From Nonomuraea basaltis (GTDB lineage Bacteria > Actinomycetota > Actinomycetes > Streptosporangiales > Streptosporangiaceae): 47,601 nt of DNA. Position numbers and translations under genes: made by a program. The notes beneath the pieces were generated by a model, which did not search any database, had not been told where the DNA came from, and saw only the letters and a program-made list of their open reading frames with translations. Below are positions 1 through 7,503 of this stretch, piece after piece. The DNA lies in assembly GCF_005893125.1 (NCBI RefSeq), contig NZ_VCJS01000095.1:1-47601 (forward strand). Direction: 5' to 3'. The stretch's first letter is position 1. Every line of letters starts with the position of its first letter.

Positions 1-1
1 G

Positions 2-1393
2 ACCTCCACTTCCGCCGCCGCAGGCCAGGCCGCCAAGAAGGGGAAGCACGCCAAGCCGACGACGGCCGACACGACGTCGGTGACCGCCGAGCCGCTGCCG
101 ACGCACGTGGACGCCTCAGCCACCGGCCCGTTGCCGAGCATCGACTCTCCGACGCTGATCGGGTCCGCCCTGGTGGCCGCACTCGCCCTGCTCGCCGTGG
201 CCAAGACCCGCCAGTCCCGGGTACGGCTCGCCGCCGCCACAGCAAGCACGGCGCCACGCCCGGCCAAGCCCGCACCCCATCGCCGCCGGCGGCGCGGCAG
301 GCGGCGCGGCGCGGCGCAGCCGGCTGACACACCCATGTGGACCCGGCACCTCCTGGACACCCTCGAACCCGCTACACAACCCGAACGACCCACCGTCACG
401 GCAGACGCCGACCTCACCGCCACGGCGAACGCGGACCTCGCCGCCGCCGCCGGCCTCACCACCACGGCAGACGCCGACCTCGCCGCCACCGGCCTCACCG
501 CCACGGCAGGCACCGAACCGCGCATCGCCGCTGCTCGTGTCGAAGGGCTCATCGCCGCCCGCTTCGCCGAGCACCCCATCGGTGCCCGGCACGGCGAGCA
601 GCCCAGCGTCGGCGCGGGTTCCGGGCAGGTGCTGCGGCTGCGCGGCACAAGGCCCTTCGACCCGTTCGCGGACGCCGCGCCGCACCGCTCCGCCGCCGGT
701 CACGCCCCCGGCCGCTCCTCGGGCGATCGCACAGCGAGCCGCTACGCCGGCGACCGCACCCTGGACGGCCACACCGCCGACCGGCACAGGGCTGACCACC
801 ACGCCGCCGACCGGCACAGGGCCGATCGCCACACCGCCGACACGAGCCCGTTCACGCCTGCCTTCGACACGGGCTCCTTCGGAGCGCCGCTCGACACCGG
901 GCCCTTTGAGCCCTGCTGGGACACCGGGCCCTTGCAGCGGATCCGTGACACCGACCCCTTCGAGGACGCCTTCAGCGCCAGTCCGGCCGCGGCCGCCTTC
1001 GGCGCAGACCCGTTCGGGTCCACCGGGGACACGAGCCCCTCACAGCCCGCTCGCGACACCGGCCCTCTCGTCCTCGACACCGGGCCCTTCGCGCGCGTCG
1101 TCATCCCGCAGGCGACCAGCGCGTTCGACGCCTTCGCCCCCGCCGGGAGCGGCACCATGGGCGGGGACATCCTCGACTCGCCCGGCATCGGCACGGCGGC
1201 CTACCGAGGACGTCGCCGGCGCCGGGAGTCGCCGGTGGAGAAGCAGTTCGCCGCCTCCTCCACCAACATCCCGCCGCATGGCAGCCGCCACCGCACCACC
1301 GTGTCCCTGCCGGGGCACGACGACCGCGAACTGGTCGGCGCAATCAGCGCCTCCTCCACCGGCCGCGCCCGAAGGGGCCGCCACCGCGCCTGA
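2..1393 (+). CDS. Repeat-rich membrane-anchored protein, 3' part, function unknown
   Basis: The reading frame is open to the left edge, so this is the C-terminal 463 residues of a longer protein; an internal GTG at 80 is not needed as a start. One hydrophobic segment (about GSALVAALALLAVA) is followed by a strongly basic stretch with runs of arginine, as expected for a single membrane anchor with a cytosolic basic flank. The rest is low-complexity: Ala/Thr/Asp-rich tracts, an ADRHRAD-type repeat near 770-840, and five consecutive 9-residue units of the form DTGPFxxxx at 839-973 with more scattered copies to about 1095. I recognise no catalytic domain and propose no function. It converges on the LLM oxidoreductase gene across a 16-bp tandem repeat. 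Reality of the frame is supported by its length and its extension past the edge. Confidence 0.6.
   Translation, partial: TSTSAAAGQAAKKGKHAKPTTADTTSVTAEPLPTHVDASATGPLPSIDSPTLIGSALVAALALLAVAKTRQSRVRLAAATASTAPRPAKPAPHRRRRRGRRRGAAQPADTPMWTRHLLDTLEPATQPERPTVTADADLTATANADLAAAAGLTTTADADLAATGLTATAGTEPRIAAARVEGLIAARFAEHPIGARHGEQPSVGAGSGQVLRLRGTRPFDPFADAAPHRSAAGHAPGRSSGDRTASRYAGDRTLDGHTADRHRADHHAADRHRADRHTADTSPFTPAFDTGSFGAPLDTGPFEPCWDTGPLQRIRDTDPFEDAFSASPAAAAFGADPFGSTGDTSPSQPARDTGPLVLDTGPFARVVIPQATSAFDAFAPAGSGTMGGDILDSPGIGTAAYRGRRRRRESPVEKQFAASSTNIPPHGSRHRTTVSLPGHDDRELVGAISASSTGRARRGRHRA
839..973 (+). repeat. Five tandem 27-bp units encoding DTGPFxxxx
   Basis: Within the first gene, units of 27 bp begin at 839, 866, 893, 920 and 947. 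They encode DTSPF, DTGSF, DTGPF, DTGPL and DTDPF, each followed by four variable residues. Further DTSPS, DTGPL and DTGPF copies follow to about 1095. The repeat is in frame and protein-level. Confidence 0.8.
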
Positions 1394-1402
1394 CCACAAC
1401 GG

Positions 1403-1482
1403 CACGACACCGCAGCCTCACGGCACCGCAGCGTCACGACACCACGGCGTCACGACACCACGGCGTCACGGCGCGGCGGCGT
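1403..1482. repeat. 16-bp tandem repeat, five copies
   Basis: Copies at 1403, 1419, 1435, 1451 and 1467; 1435-1450 and 1451-1466 are identical (cacgacaccacggcgt) and the others differ at a few positions. The array lies between two convergent genes and runs into the stop codon of the LLM oxidoreductase gene. The period is not a multiple of three, so it is not a coding repeat. Confidence 0.85.
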
Positions 1483-2306
1483 CACGGCGCGCCGCTGCCG
1501 ACCCCGTACCGCTCGGCGAAGGTGGCGAGGCTGGAGACGGCGTCGCGGCTGCGCGTCCAAGGACGGACGATCAGCCGGTCCACGCCCAGCGCCGCCCACG
1601 CGGGCACCTCCTCGGGCGAGGCCAGCGAGTAGGCGTGCGCCGTCACGGGCACGCCGGCCCCGAGCCGGTCGAGCTGCGGCTTGATCGACTCGATCGTGTG
1701 CGGCATGCTGATCCACCCGTCGCAGAGCCGGGCCGCCCGGCGCAGGGCGGCCGGCGACTCCCCGCCCGCGAGCACCGGCAACCGCCGCTGCACCGGCTTG
1801 GGCTCGAAGGCGACCTCGGGAAAGGAGTAGAACCTCCCGGAATGGGCGACCACCGGCTCGCTCCACAGCCGCCTGACCACCTCGATCGCCTCGTCCAGCC
1901 GCGCCCCGCGCGTGCCGAAGGGGATCCCGGCCGCCTCCCACTCCCCTCGGTACCAGCCCGCGCCGACCCCGCAGATGGCCCGTCCCTCCGAGACCACGTC
2001 GAGGGTGGCGAACGCGCGCGCCGACACGAAGGGGTGGCGCAGGGCCAGCAGCTGCACCGCCGTGCCCAGGCGGACGCGGGAGGTGAGGGCGGCCAGCCAG
2101 CACAGGAACGCGGGCGCGTCGAACAGCGGCGTCGCCGGCTTGATGCCCGGATCTGACGTGCCCGGGTAGACAGCGAGCGACAGGTCGGTGGCGAAGACGA
2201 GGTGCTCGGGCAGCCACACCGACTCGAACCCCAGCTCGTCGGCGGCCATCGCCACGTCCTTCCACGCGGCCGGATGCAGCAGCCCGAGCGGCACGCCGAA
2301 CTTCAC
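1482..2306 (-). CDS. LLM-class (probably F420-dependent) oxidoreductase
   Basis: A 274-residue luciferase-like (beta/alpha)8 protein starting MKFGVPLGLLHP. Family signatures are the N-terminal substrate/cofactor strand, FESVWLPEHLVF, RVRLGTAVQLLALRHP and GVGAGWYRGEWEAAGIPF. The family uses F420 or flavin to oxidise or reduce alcohols, ketones or acyl substrates; the substrate here cannot be read. I chose the GTG at 2306 because GGGGAGG sits about 5 nt upstream; a longer in-frame extension to 2354 lacks family similarity. It lies 54 nt downstream of the two acyl-CoA dehydrogenases on the same strand and is probably cotranscribed with them. Confidence 0.85.
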   Translation of the reverse strand: MKFGVPLGLLHPAAWKDVAMAADELGFESVWLPEHLVFATDLSLAVYPGTSDPGIKPATPLFDAPAFLCWLAALTSRVRLGTAVQLLALRHPFVSARAFATLDVVSEGRAICGVGAGWYRGEWEAAGIPFGTRGARLDEAIEVVRRLWSEPVVAHSGRFYSFPEVAFEPKPVQRRLPVLAGGESPAALRRAARLCDGWISMPHTIESIKPQLDRLGAGVPVTAHAYSLASPEEVPAWAALGVDRLIVRPWTRSRDAVSSLATFAERYGVGSGAP

Positions 2307-2360
2307 GAGAACCTCCCCAGGGGGCCGCACATCACGCCGGCCGCCGCGCGCCACCGCACC

Positions 2361-3323
2361 TCATGGGTACCTCCGCAGGTCGCCGCCGAGCAAAGCGGTG
2401 CGCAGGCGTTCGCGGTGGGCGGCCGTGGTGCCGTACGCGGCCGACAGCGACCAGGCCCGGGCGAGCCAGAACCGCAGATCCAGCTCCTCGGTATAGCCGA
2501 TGGCCCCGTGGACCTGCAGCGCCACCCGGGCCGCCAGCGTGGCGGCCTCCCCGGCGGCGACCTTGGCGGCGCTCACGTCCCGCTCCACTGTGGCGGCGGC
2601 CCCGTCCACCGCCAGGGCGGCCCGGTACACCATCGGCGCCGCGAACTCGACGGCCACGGCCACGTCGGCGAGCTGATGCTTGACCGCCTGGAAGGACCCG
2701 ATCGGAGCGCCGAACTGCGTCCGGACCCGGGCGTAGGCGACCGAGACCGCGAGCAGCTCCCTGGCGACCCCGATGAGCTGCGCGGCGGTCGCGACCGTGA
2801 CCCGCCGCAGCGCCGGTGCGGCCGAGCCGCCCAGCCTCTCGGACTCGTCGAAGGCCACTTCGAACAGCGGCCGGCACGGATCCACGCCGGGCCGGGGCGT
2901 GAGGCGTACCGACTCCTTGGCGACCAGGCGCAGGCCGTCGGCGCCGGCCACGACGAGCAGGTCGGCGAGGTCGGCGTCCGGCGCGTACACCTGGCCGGGC
3001 AGCAGCACGCTGACGCACACCGCCCCCGAGGCGAGCTTGGGAATGCCCGCCGGCAGGTACGGCGCCGCGACGGCGGTCTCCACGACGGGCCCGGGCAGGC
3101 ACGCCCGCCCGGTCTCCTCCAGCGCGGGCAGGACGTCGGCCAGGCCGAGCCCCAGCCCGTCGCTCTCGGGAGGCAGGAGCAGCCCGAAGAACCCCAGCAC
3201 GGCCAGCTGCTCCCAGGCCGGCCGGCGCTCGGACCGCAACGCGGCCGGCGGGCAGTGCGCCCGCAGCACGTCCCGTACGGTCGCGCCCAGGGCGAGCTGC
3301 TCGTCGGTGAAGGCGAAGTTCAT
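2361..3323 (-). CDS. Acyl-CoA dehydrogenase, small-subunit type
   Basis: A 320-residue acyl-CoA dehydrogenase-like protein, shorter than the usual 380-400. It has the N-terminal helical domain (FTDEQLALGATVRDVLRAHC), a reduced middle beta domain, and the C-terminal helices with RTQFGAPIGSFQAVKHQLAD and LQVHGAIGYTEELDLRFWLARA. In actinobacteria such short ACDHs commonly pair with a larger neighbour as alpha2beta2 enzymes (steroid FadE26/27-type pairs). Its ATG overlaps the stop of the upstream ACDH gene by 4 nt (ATGA), implying translational coupling and fitting a heteromer. The acyl substrate is unknown. Confidence 0.85.
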   Translation of the reverse strand: MNFAFTDEQLALGATVRDVLRAHCPPAALRSERRPAWEQLAVLGFFGLLLPPESDGLGLGLADVLPALEETGRACLPGPVVETAVAAPYLPAGIPKLASGAVCVSVLLPGQVYAPDADLADLLVVAGADGLRLVAKESVRLTPRPGVDPCRPLFEVAFDESERLGGSAAPALRRVTVATAAQLIGVARELLAVSVAYARVRTQFGAPIGSFQAVKHQLADVAVAVEFAAPMVYRAALAVDGAAATVERDVSAAKVAAGEAATLAARVALQVHGAIGYTEELDLRFWLARAWSLSAAYGTTAAHRERLRTALLGGDLRRYP

Positions 3324-4423
3324 CGTGGCAGCCCCAGGACCCGCTCGGCGATGATGTTGCGCTGGATCTCGTTCGTACCCGCGTAAATGGGCCCGGCCAG
3401 CGAGAACAGGAACCCGTCCAGCCACGGCGTCTCCCCCGCCCGCTCCCCCAGCAGCTCCATGGCCAGGGCGTGCATGCGCAGGTCCAGCTCGGACCAGAAG
3501 ACCTTGCCCATGCTGGCCGCCGCCCCGGCCTCCTCCCCCGCCATGATCTTGCGCGCGGTCCCGAACGTGTGCAGCCGGTACGCCTCCGCCTCCGCCCAGC
3601 ACCGGGCGGCACGGTCCGCGAGCGCCGGGTCGGCGGCGGTGCGGGCCAGCGTGACGAGCCGGTCGGCGGTGGCCAGGAAGCGCCCGGGGCTGCGCAAGGT
3701 GAGGCCGCGTTCGGAGGAGGTGGTGGCCATCGCGATCCGCCACCCCTCCCCGACCTCGCCCAGCACCATCGACTCGGCGGCGAACACTCCGTCGAAGTGC
3801 AGCTCGGCGAACCCGGGCAGCCCGTCGAGCTGCGCGATCGGCCGGACGGCGACGTCGTCCAGCGGGAACATGAAGTACGTCAGTCCCTTGTGCCGCGTCC
3901 CCGACGTGCGGAAGAGGCCGAACCCGTGCGTGGCGTGGGCGGCCCGCGAGCTCCACGTCTTGTGCCCGTACAGCCGCCAGCCGCCGGGTACGGGCTCGGC
4001 GCGGGAGGTCAGCGCGGCCAGGTCGCTGCCAGCCTCCGGCTCGGACCAGGCCTGCGCCCACACGTCGTCGCCCCTGGCCATCCTCGGGAGCCAGCGGTCG
4101 CGCTGCTCGGGGGTGCCGTACCTCATTAGGGACGGTGCCAGGAGGAAGATGCCGTTCTGGGTGACGCGGGCGGGGGCGCCGGCGGCCCAGTACTCCTCCT
4201 CGAAGATCAGCCAGTCGATCAGGGAGGCGCCGCGGCCGCCGTACTCCTCGGGCCAGGAGACGACGGACAGCCGCGCGCCCGCCATCCGGGCCTCCCAGGC
4301 CCGGTGCGCTTCGAAACCCTCGGGGGTGTCCATGGACGGGAGCGGCCCCGGCGCGTGCGCGTTCAGCCAGTCGCGAACCTCGGCGCGGAAGTCCAGCTCG
4401 GCCGGGGAGAAGTCGAGATCCAC
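3320..4423 (-). CDS. Acyl-CoA dehydrogenase, large-subunit type
   Basis: FAD-dependent alpha,beta-dehydrogenation of an acyl-CoA. About 367 residues with the full three-domain plan: MDLDFSPAELDFRAEVRDWL at the N-terminus, AQAWSEPEAGSDLAALTSRA in the FAD/substrate loop, and the C-terminal GTNEIQRNIIAERVLGLPR. I place the start at the GTG at 4423, giving the family-typical MDLDF; a TTG at 4432 would add three residues and falls inside a 9-bp inverted repeat. Neither start has a clear ribosome site, so a leaderless transcript is possible. It is first in a three-gene unit with the small ACDH and the LLM oxidoreductase, divergent from the PucR-type regulator. Confidence 0.85.
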   Translation of the reverse strand: MDLDFSPAELDFRAEVRDWLNAHAPGPLPSMDTPEGFEAHRAWEARMAGARLSVVSWPEEYGGRGASLIDWLIFEEEYWAAGAPARVTQNGIFLLAPSLMRYGTPEQRDRWLPRMARGDDVWAQAWSEPEAGSDLAALTSRAEPVPGGWRLYGHKTWSSRAAHATHGFGLFRTSGTRHKGLTYFMFPLDDVAVRPIAQLDGLPGFAELHFDGVFAAESMVLGEVGEGWRIAMATTSSERGLTLRSPGRFLATADRLVTLARTAADPALADRAARCWAEAEAYRLHTFGTARKIMAGEEAGAAASMGKVFWSELDLRMHALAMELLGERAGETPWLDGFLFSLAGPIYAGTNEIQRNIIAERVLGLPR

Positions 4424-4453
4424 GCCTACCAACCTAGCGCACGCTTGGTAGGC
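4424..4453. promoter_or_regulatory. 9-bp inverted repeat at ACDH start, candidate operator
   Basis: GCCTACCAA (4424-4432) and TTGGTAGGC (4445-4453) are perfect inverted arms with a 12-nt spacer. They sit at the 5' end of the ACDH operon and 36 nt before the divergent regulator gene, so one bound protein could control both directions. The binding protein is inferred, possibly the divergent regulator or a TetR-type protein outside the window. Confidence 0.5.
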
Positions 4454-4489
4454 TCGCCAGGTCGCCGTTCACCGAACTAGTCTGGGGTT

Positions 4490-5581
4490 GTGCAGGGACT
4501 GCTGCTGCGACTGTCGACGCTCGACAGCGACGCGGAGAGCGCGGTGCGGGTCATCGCCTACTTCGACTCACTGCTGCGCGACCACGTGAGCGTTCCGGTG
4601 CTGCTCGCCGCCACGGCGCGGCTGGCGCAGTGCCCGGTCGGGCTGTTCGACGCGACCGCCGACCGGCGCACCCGCACGTCGCCGAACGGCTCCGTGGACA
4701 CCCCCGCGGCCTCTCCCGCCCAGGTCAGGGAGCTGAGCTCCGGTCTCGGGTCGGTCTGGATGGAGCGCGAGGGGCCCCCGCACGGGCTCGACGAGATCGT
4801 GCTCGAGCGGTACGCCGCCGCCGCGGAGGTCACCCTGGAGCGTGCCGCCGCTCTGGCGCGGGCGGGCCAGGACCCGGCGCTGGTCGAGCTGGCGCTGTCG
4901 GCCGAGACCGGCGAGACGGAGCGCGCCCGGGCGCTGCGCCTGCTCGGCTTCGCCCCGTCCACCCCGCTCCAGGCCCTCGCGATCGCGCTGCCCGACCAGG
5001 GGCTGGCGGCCGGCCTGCGCGCGATGGGTCACCAGGTGCGCGAGGCCAGGATCGGCGACACGGAGGCCGTCCTGGTGGCGACCACCCTGCCGAGGCAGCC
5101 CGGAGACGCCGTCGCCGACCTCGGCCCCGAGCTGCCCGAAGGGGCGCGGGTGGGGATCGGGCCCGGGCTGCCGGGAGCGCAGGCGGCCGAGTCCTGGGCC
5201 GGCGCGCGTACGGCGCTGCGCTTCACCGGCCCGCACGACCGGGTCATGCGCTGGTCGGAGCTGGGCGCGCTGGCGCTGTTCGCCGATCTGCCGGAGGCGG
5301 CGGTCGCGGGCCTGGCCGACGTCCAGGCGATGGCGCGGCTCGGTGACGAGGCCGTGGCCGCGGTGCGGGCGCTGTGCCTGGCCGGCTCGATCCGCGGCTC
5401 GGCCACCGCCGTTCACCTGCACCACAGCTCGATGGCCGCCCGCATCGCCCGCGCCGAGTCCGTTCTGGGCTTCTCGCTCGCGGACCCGGCGGGCCGCCTG
5501 CGCGCCCACCTGGCCCTCGCCCTGCTACGGCTGCACGCGAACATCAGCCCGGCGAACGTCAGAGGCCGTACGCCCGCTTGA
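4490..5581 (+). CDS. PucR-type helix-turn-helix transcriptional regulator
   Basis: A 363-residue protein. The N-terminal ~140 residues (RLSTLDSDAESAVRVIAYFD and on) form a region of the type that senses ligands in this family. The C-terminal ~60 residues (AVRALCLAGSIRGSATAVHLHHSSMAARIARAESVLGFSL) have the PucR-type HTH pattern with R-A/L-HxxSMxxRIxR. It is divergent from the ACDH operon and presumably regulates it. The GTG at 4490 has no ribosome site, but a TAGTCT hexamer at 4477-4482 places a transcription start almost on the GTG, so it may be leaderless. Its 3' end overlaps the convergent esterase gene by 23 nt. Confidence 0.75.
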   Translation: MQGLLLRLSTLDSDAESAVRVIAYFDSLLRDHVSVPVLLAATARLAQCPVGLFDATADRRTRTSPNGSVDTPAASPAQVRELSSGLGSVWMEREGPPHGLDEIVLERYAAAAEVTLERAAALARAGQDPALVELALSAETGETERARALRLLGFAPSTPLQALAIALPDQGLAAGLRAMGHQVREARIGDTEAVLVATTLPRQPGDAVADLGPELPEGARVGIGPGLPGAQAAESWAGARTALRFTGPHDRVMRWSELGALALFADLPEAAVAGLADVQAMARLGDEAVAAVRALCLAGSIRGSATAVHLHHSSMAARIARAESVLGFSLADPAGRLRAHLALALLRLHANISPANVRGRTPA

Positions 5582-6524
5582 GCGCGGCCACCCGGGACGC
5601 CCTGGCACGCTTGCTCAGCTCGGCGTCCGGCACCATGCCGTCGAACCCGTGGAAGGCCCCCGGGTAGAGGTGGAACTCGGTGGACACCCCGGCCCGCGAC
5701 AGCCGCAGCGCGTAGTCCAGGTCCTCGTCCCTGAACACCTCCAGCTCCCCGACGTCGATGAACGCCGGAGGCAGCCCGGACAGGTCGGTGGCCCTGGCCG
5801 GGGCCGCGTACGGGGACACGTCGTCGGCGCCCATCCGGTCGCCGAGCAGCGCGCCCCAGCCGTACAGGTTCGCGGACCTGTCCCAGACGATCGCGTCGGT
5901 GAACTCCTGGCTGGACGGGGTGATGTTGCGGTCGTCGAGCATCGGGCAGATGAGCAGCTGGAAGGCCACGTCGGGGCCGCCCCTGTCGCGGGCCAGCAGC
6001 ACGGTCGCGGCAGCCAGCCCGCCGCCCGCGCTGGCGCCGCCGACAGCCACCCTGGCCGGGTCGATGCCCAGCTCGTCCGCCGCCTTGGCGGTCCACACCA
6101 GCCCCGCGTAGCAGTCCTCGACCGGCGCGGGATGCGGGTTCTCCGGCGCCAGCCGGTAGTCGACGGAGACCGCCACTATGCCGAGCTGCTCGACATAGCT
6201 GATCATCAGCGCTTCGTCGATCTCGGGCGTGCCGAGGATCATGCCGCCGCCGTGGATCCAGTAGAGCGCGGGCCGGTTCCCGGCCTCGTCCGCCGGGCGG
6301 TAGATCCGTACCCGGATGTCGGGCGCGCCGTCGGGTCCCGGCACCTGCCGGTCTTCGATCACCACGTCGGTCTCGGCGGGCGGCGCGGCGGCGAGGAAGG
6401 CGTTGATCTGGGCCCGGAACCCGTCGAGCTGCTCGAGCGACAGGTTCGACAGGTCGGACGCAGGCAGCGGCGACTGCTCGATCCCGGTGCGGAGTTCAGG
6501 GTCGAGGTTGGGGTGGTATGCCAT
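5559..6524 (-). CDS. Alpha/beta hydrolase, HSL family esterase
   Basis: A 321-residue esterase/lipase of the hormone-sensitive-lipase family. It has the oxyanion motif YWIHGGGMILG, the nucleophile elbow GGASAGGGLAA (Ser of GxSxG), an acidic residue in VGELEVFRDEDLDYA, and the catalytic His in LYPGAFHGFDGM. It is predicted to be cytosolic, with no signal peptide, hydrolysing small to medium esters. The ATG at 6524 is preferred over a GTG at 6533 because GGAAAGG lies 8 nt upstream. It may be unrelated to the catabolic core, since its promoter region lacks the shared operator. Confidence 0.88.
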   Translation of the reverse strand: MAYHPNLDPELRTGIEQSPLPASDLSNLSLEQLDGFRAQINAFLAAAPPAETDVVIEDRQVPGPDGAPDIRVRIYRPADEAGNRPALYWIHGGGMILGTPEIDEALMISYVEQLGIVAVSVDYRLAPENPHPAPVEDCYAGLVWTAKAADELGIDPARVAVGGASAGGGLAAATVLLARDRGGPDVAFQLLICPMLDDRNITPSSQEFTDAIVWDRSANLYGWGALLGDRMGADDVSPYAAPARATDLSGLPPAFIDVGELEVFRDEDLDYALRLSRAGVSTEFHLYPGAFHGFDGMVPDAELSKRARASRVAALKRAYGL

Positions 6525-6618
6525 GCGGTTCACCTTTCCACGGGGCGCGTTGTGCTACTCCGATGGTCAGAGGCAGCGCCCGTGGCGCACAACCGCCATC
6601 CGGCGGCGATTGTCCTCC

Positions 6619-7287
6619 TCACGCCCGCCGTTCGGCGAGGACCTCGACGACCCGCTCGGCGAGCGGGGCCGCGCTGGCGGGGTTCTGGCCGGTGGCGAGG
6701 CGGCCGTCCAAGACGACCCGGGCCTGCCAGTGGGGGCCCGGCTCGTGCTCGGCGCCCCGCTCCACCAGCTTGTCCGCCAGGAGGAACGGCACCACGTGCG
6801 CCACTCCCCGCAGCTTCTCCTCGTCGTTGGTGAACGCCGCCACCCGCTTGCCCGCCACCAAGTATGACCCGTCGGACAGGGTGAGGTTCACCAGCGCGGC
6901 GGGGCCGTGGCAGACGGCGGCCACCACGCCGCCCCGCTCGTACACCTCCCGGCCGACGCGGATGACGCCGGGATCGTCGGGGAAGTCCCACATGGTGCCG
7001 TGGCCGCCGGCGTAGAGCACGGCGTCGTAGCGGGAGGCGTCGACGTCGGCCAGGCGGGCGGTCTCGCGCTGCTCGGGCGAGGCGAGGAAGGCGACCTGGG
7101 CGGGGTCGCCGGGATCGAACCCGTCCTGTGGCGGCTCGCCGCCGCGCACGCTGGCGACGTCCACGTCGTATCCGGCCCGCCGGAAGATCTCCCAGGGGTG
7201 GGCCGCCTCGGGCACGTAGTATCCGGTCTTCTCCACGCCGCCGAGGTCGTCGTGGCTGGTCAGGGCAATCAGGATGCGCTTGGTCAT
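6619..7287 (-). CDS. DJ-1/PfpI family protein (Hsp31-like)
   Basis: A 222-residue class I glutamine-amidotransferase-fold protein. The nucleophile elbow reads AVCHGPAAL (Cys) and the N-terminal part YYVPEAAHPWEIFRRAGYDVD matches the Hsp31/YhbO-like branch with its SVRGGEPPQD loop. Members act as chaperones, glyoxalases or hydrolases; which one applies cannot be read here. A TGAGG stretch lies just upstream of the ATG. The gene is separate from the esterase and from the shared-operator regulon, whose first operator lies about 130 nt upstream but most likely serves the opposite strand. Confidence 0.85.
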   Translation of the reverse strand: MTKRILIALTSHDDLGGVEKTGYYVPEAAHPWEIFRRAGYDVDVASVRGGEPPQDGFDPGDPAQVAFLASPEQRETARLADVDASRYDAVLYAGGHGTMWDFPDDPGVIRVGREVYERGGVVAAVCHGPAALVNLTLSDGSYLVAGKRVAAFTNDEEKLRGVAHVVPFLLADKLVERGAEHEPGPHWQARVVLDGRLATGQNPASAAPLAERVVEVLAERRA

Positions 7288-7414
7288 GCCTCACAGCATC
7301 GCCCCCGGCCGCCATCAGCCACAAATCACCAAACCACCCCAGAGCCATCACAATATTGATATGCCGCCTATCTCGCTCGACCTGCTCCGGATACGGTCGG
7401 CAATCCATCATTTG

Positions 7415-7428
7415 AACTGAATTGAGTT
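7415..7428. promoter_or_regulatory. Shared palindromic operator, copy 1 (FAD dehydrogenase unit)
   Basis: AACTGAATTGAGTT, one mismatch to the palindrome AACTGAATTCAGTT. It lies about 75 nt before the GTG of the FAD dehydrogenase gene, just ahead of a TATGGT -10-like hexamer. The flanks (TTG on the left, TGG on the right) extend the dyad weakly. Confidence 0.75.
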
Positions 7429-7503
7429 TGGTCTATGGTGGCAGATAGGCCCGGGTCGGTTCGCTGAGCGGCCGATCAACGTGTGCCGCGAGAGGAGAGT
7501 CGC

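Noticed and set aside
1403..1482. CRISPR array
   Set aside because: Units are 16 bp, contiguous and without spacers, and no cas genes are present. The same applies to the 12-bp and 27-bp repeats.
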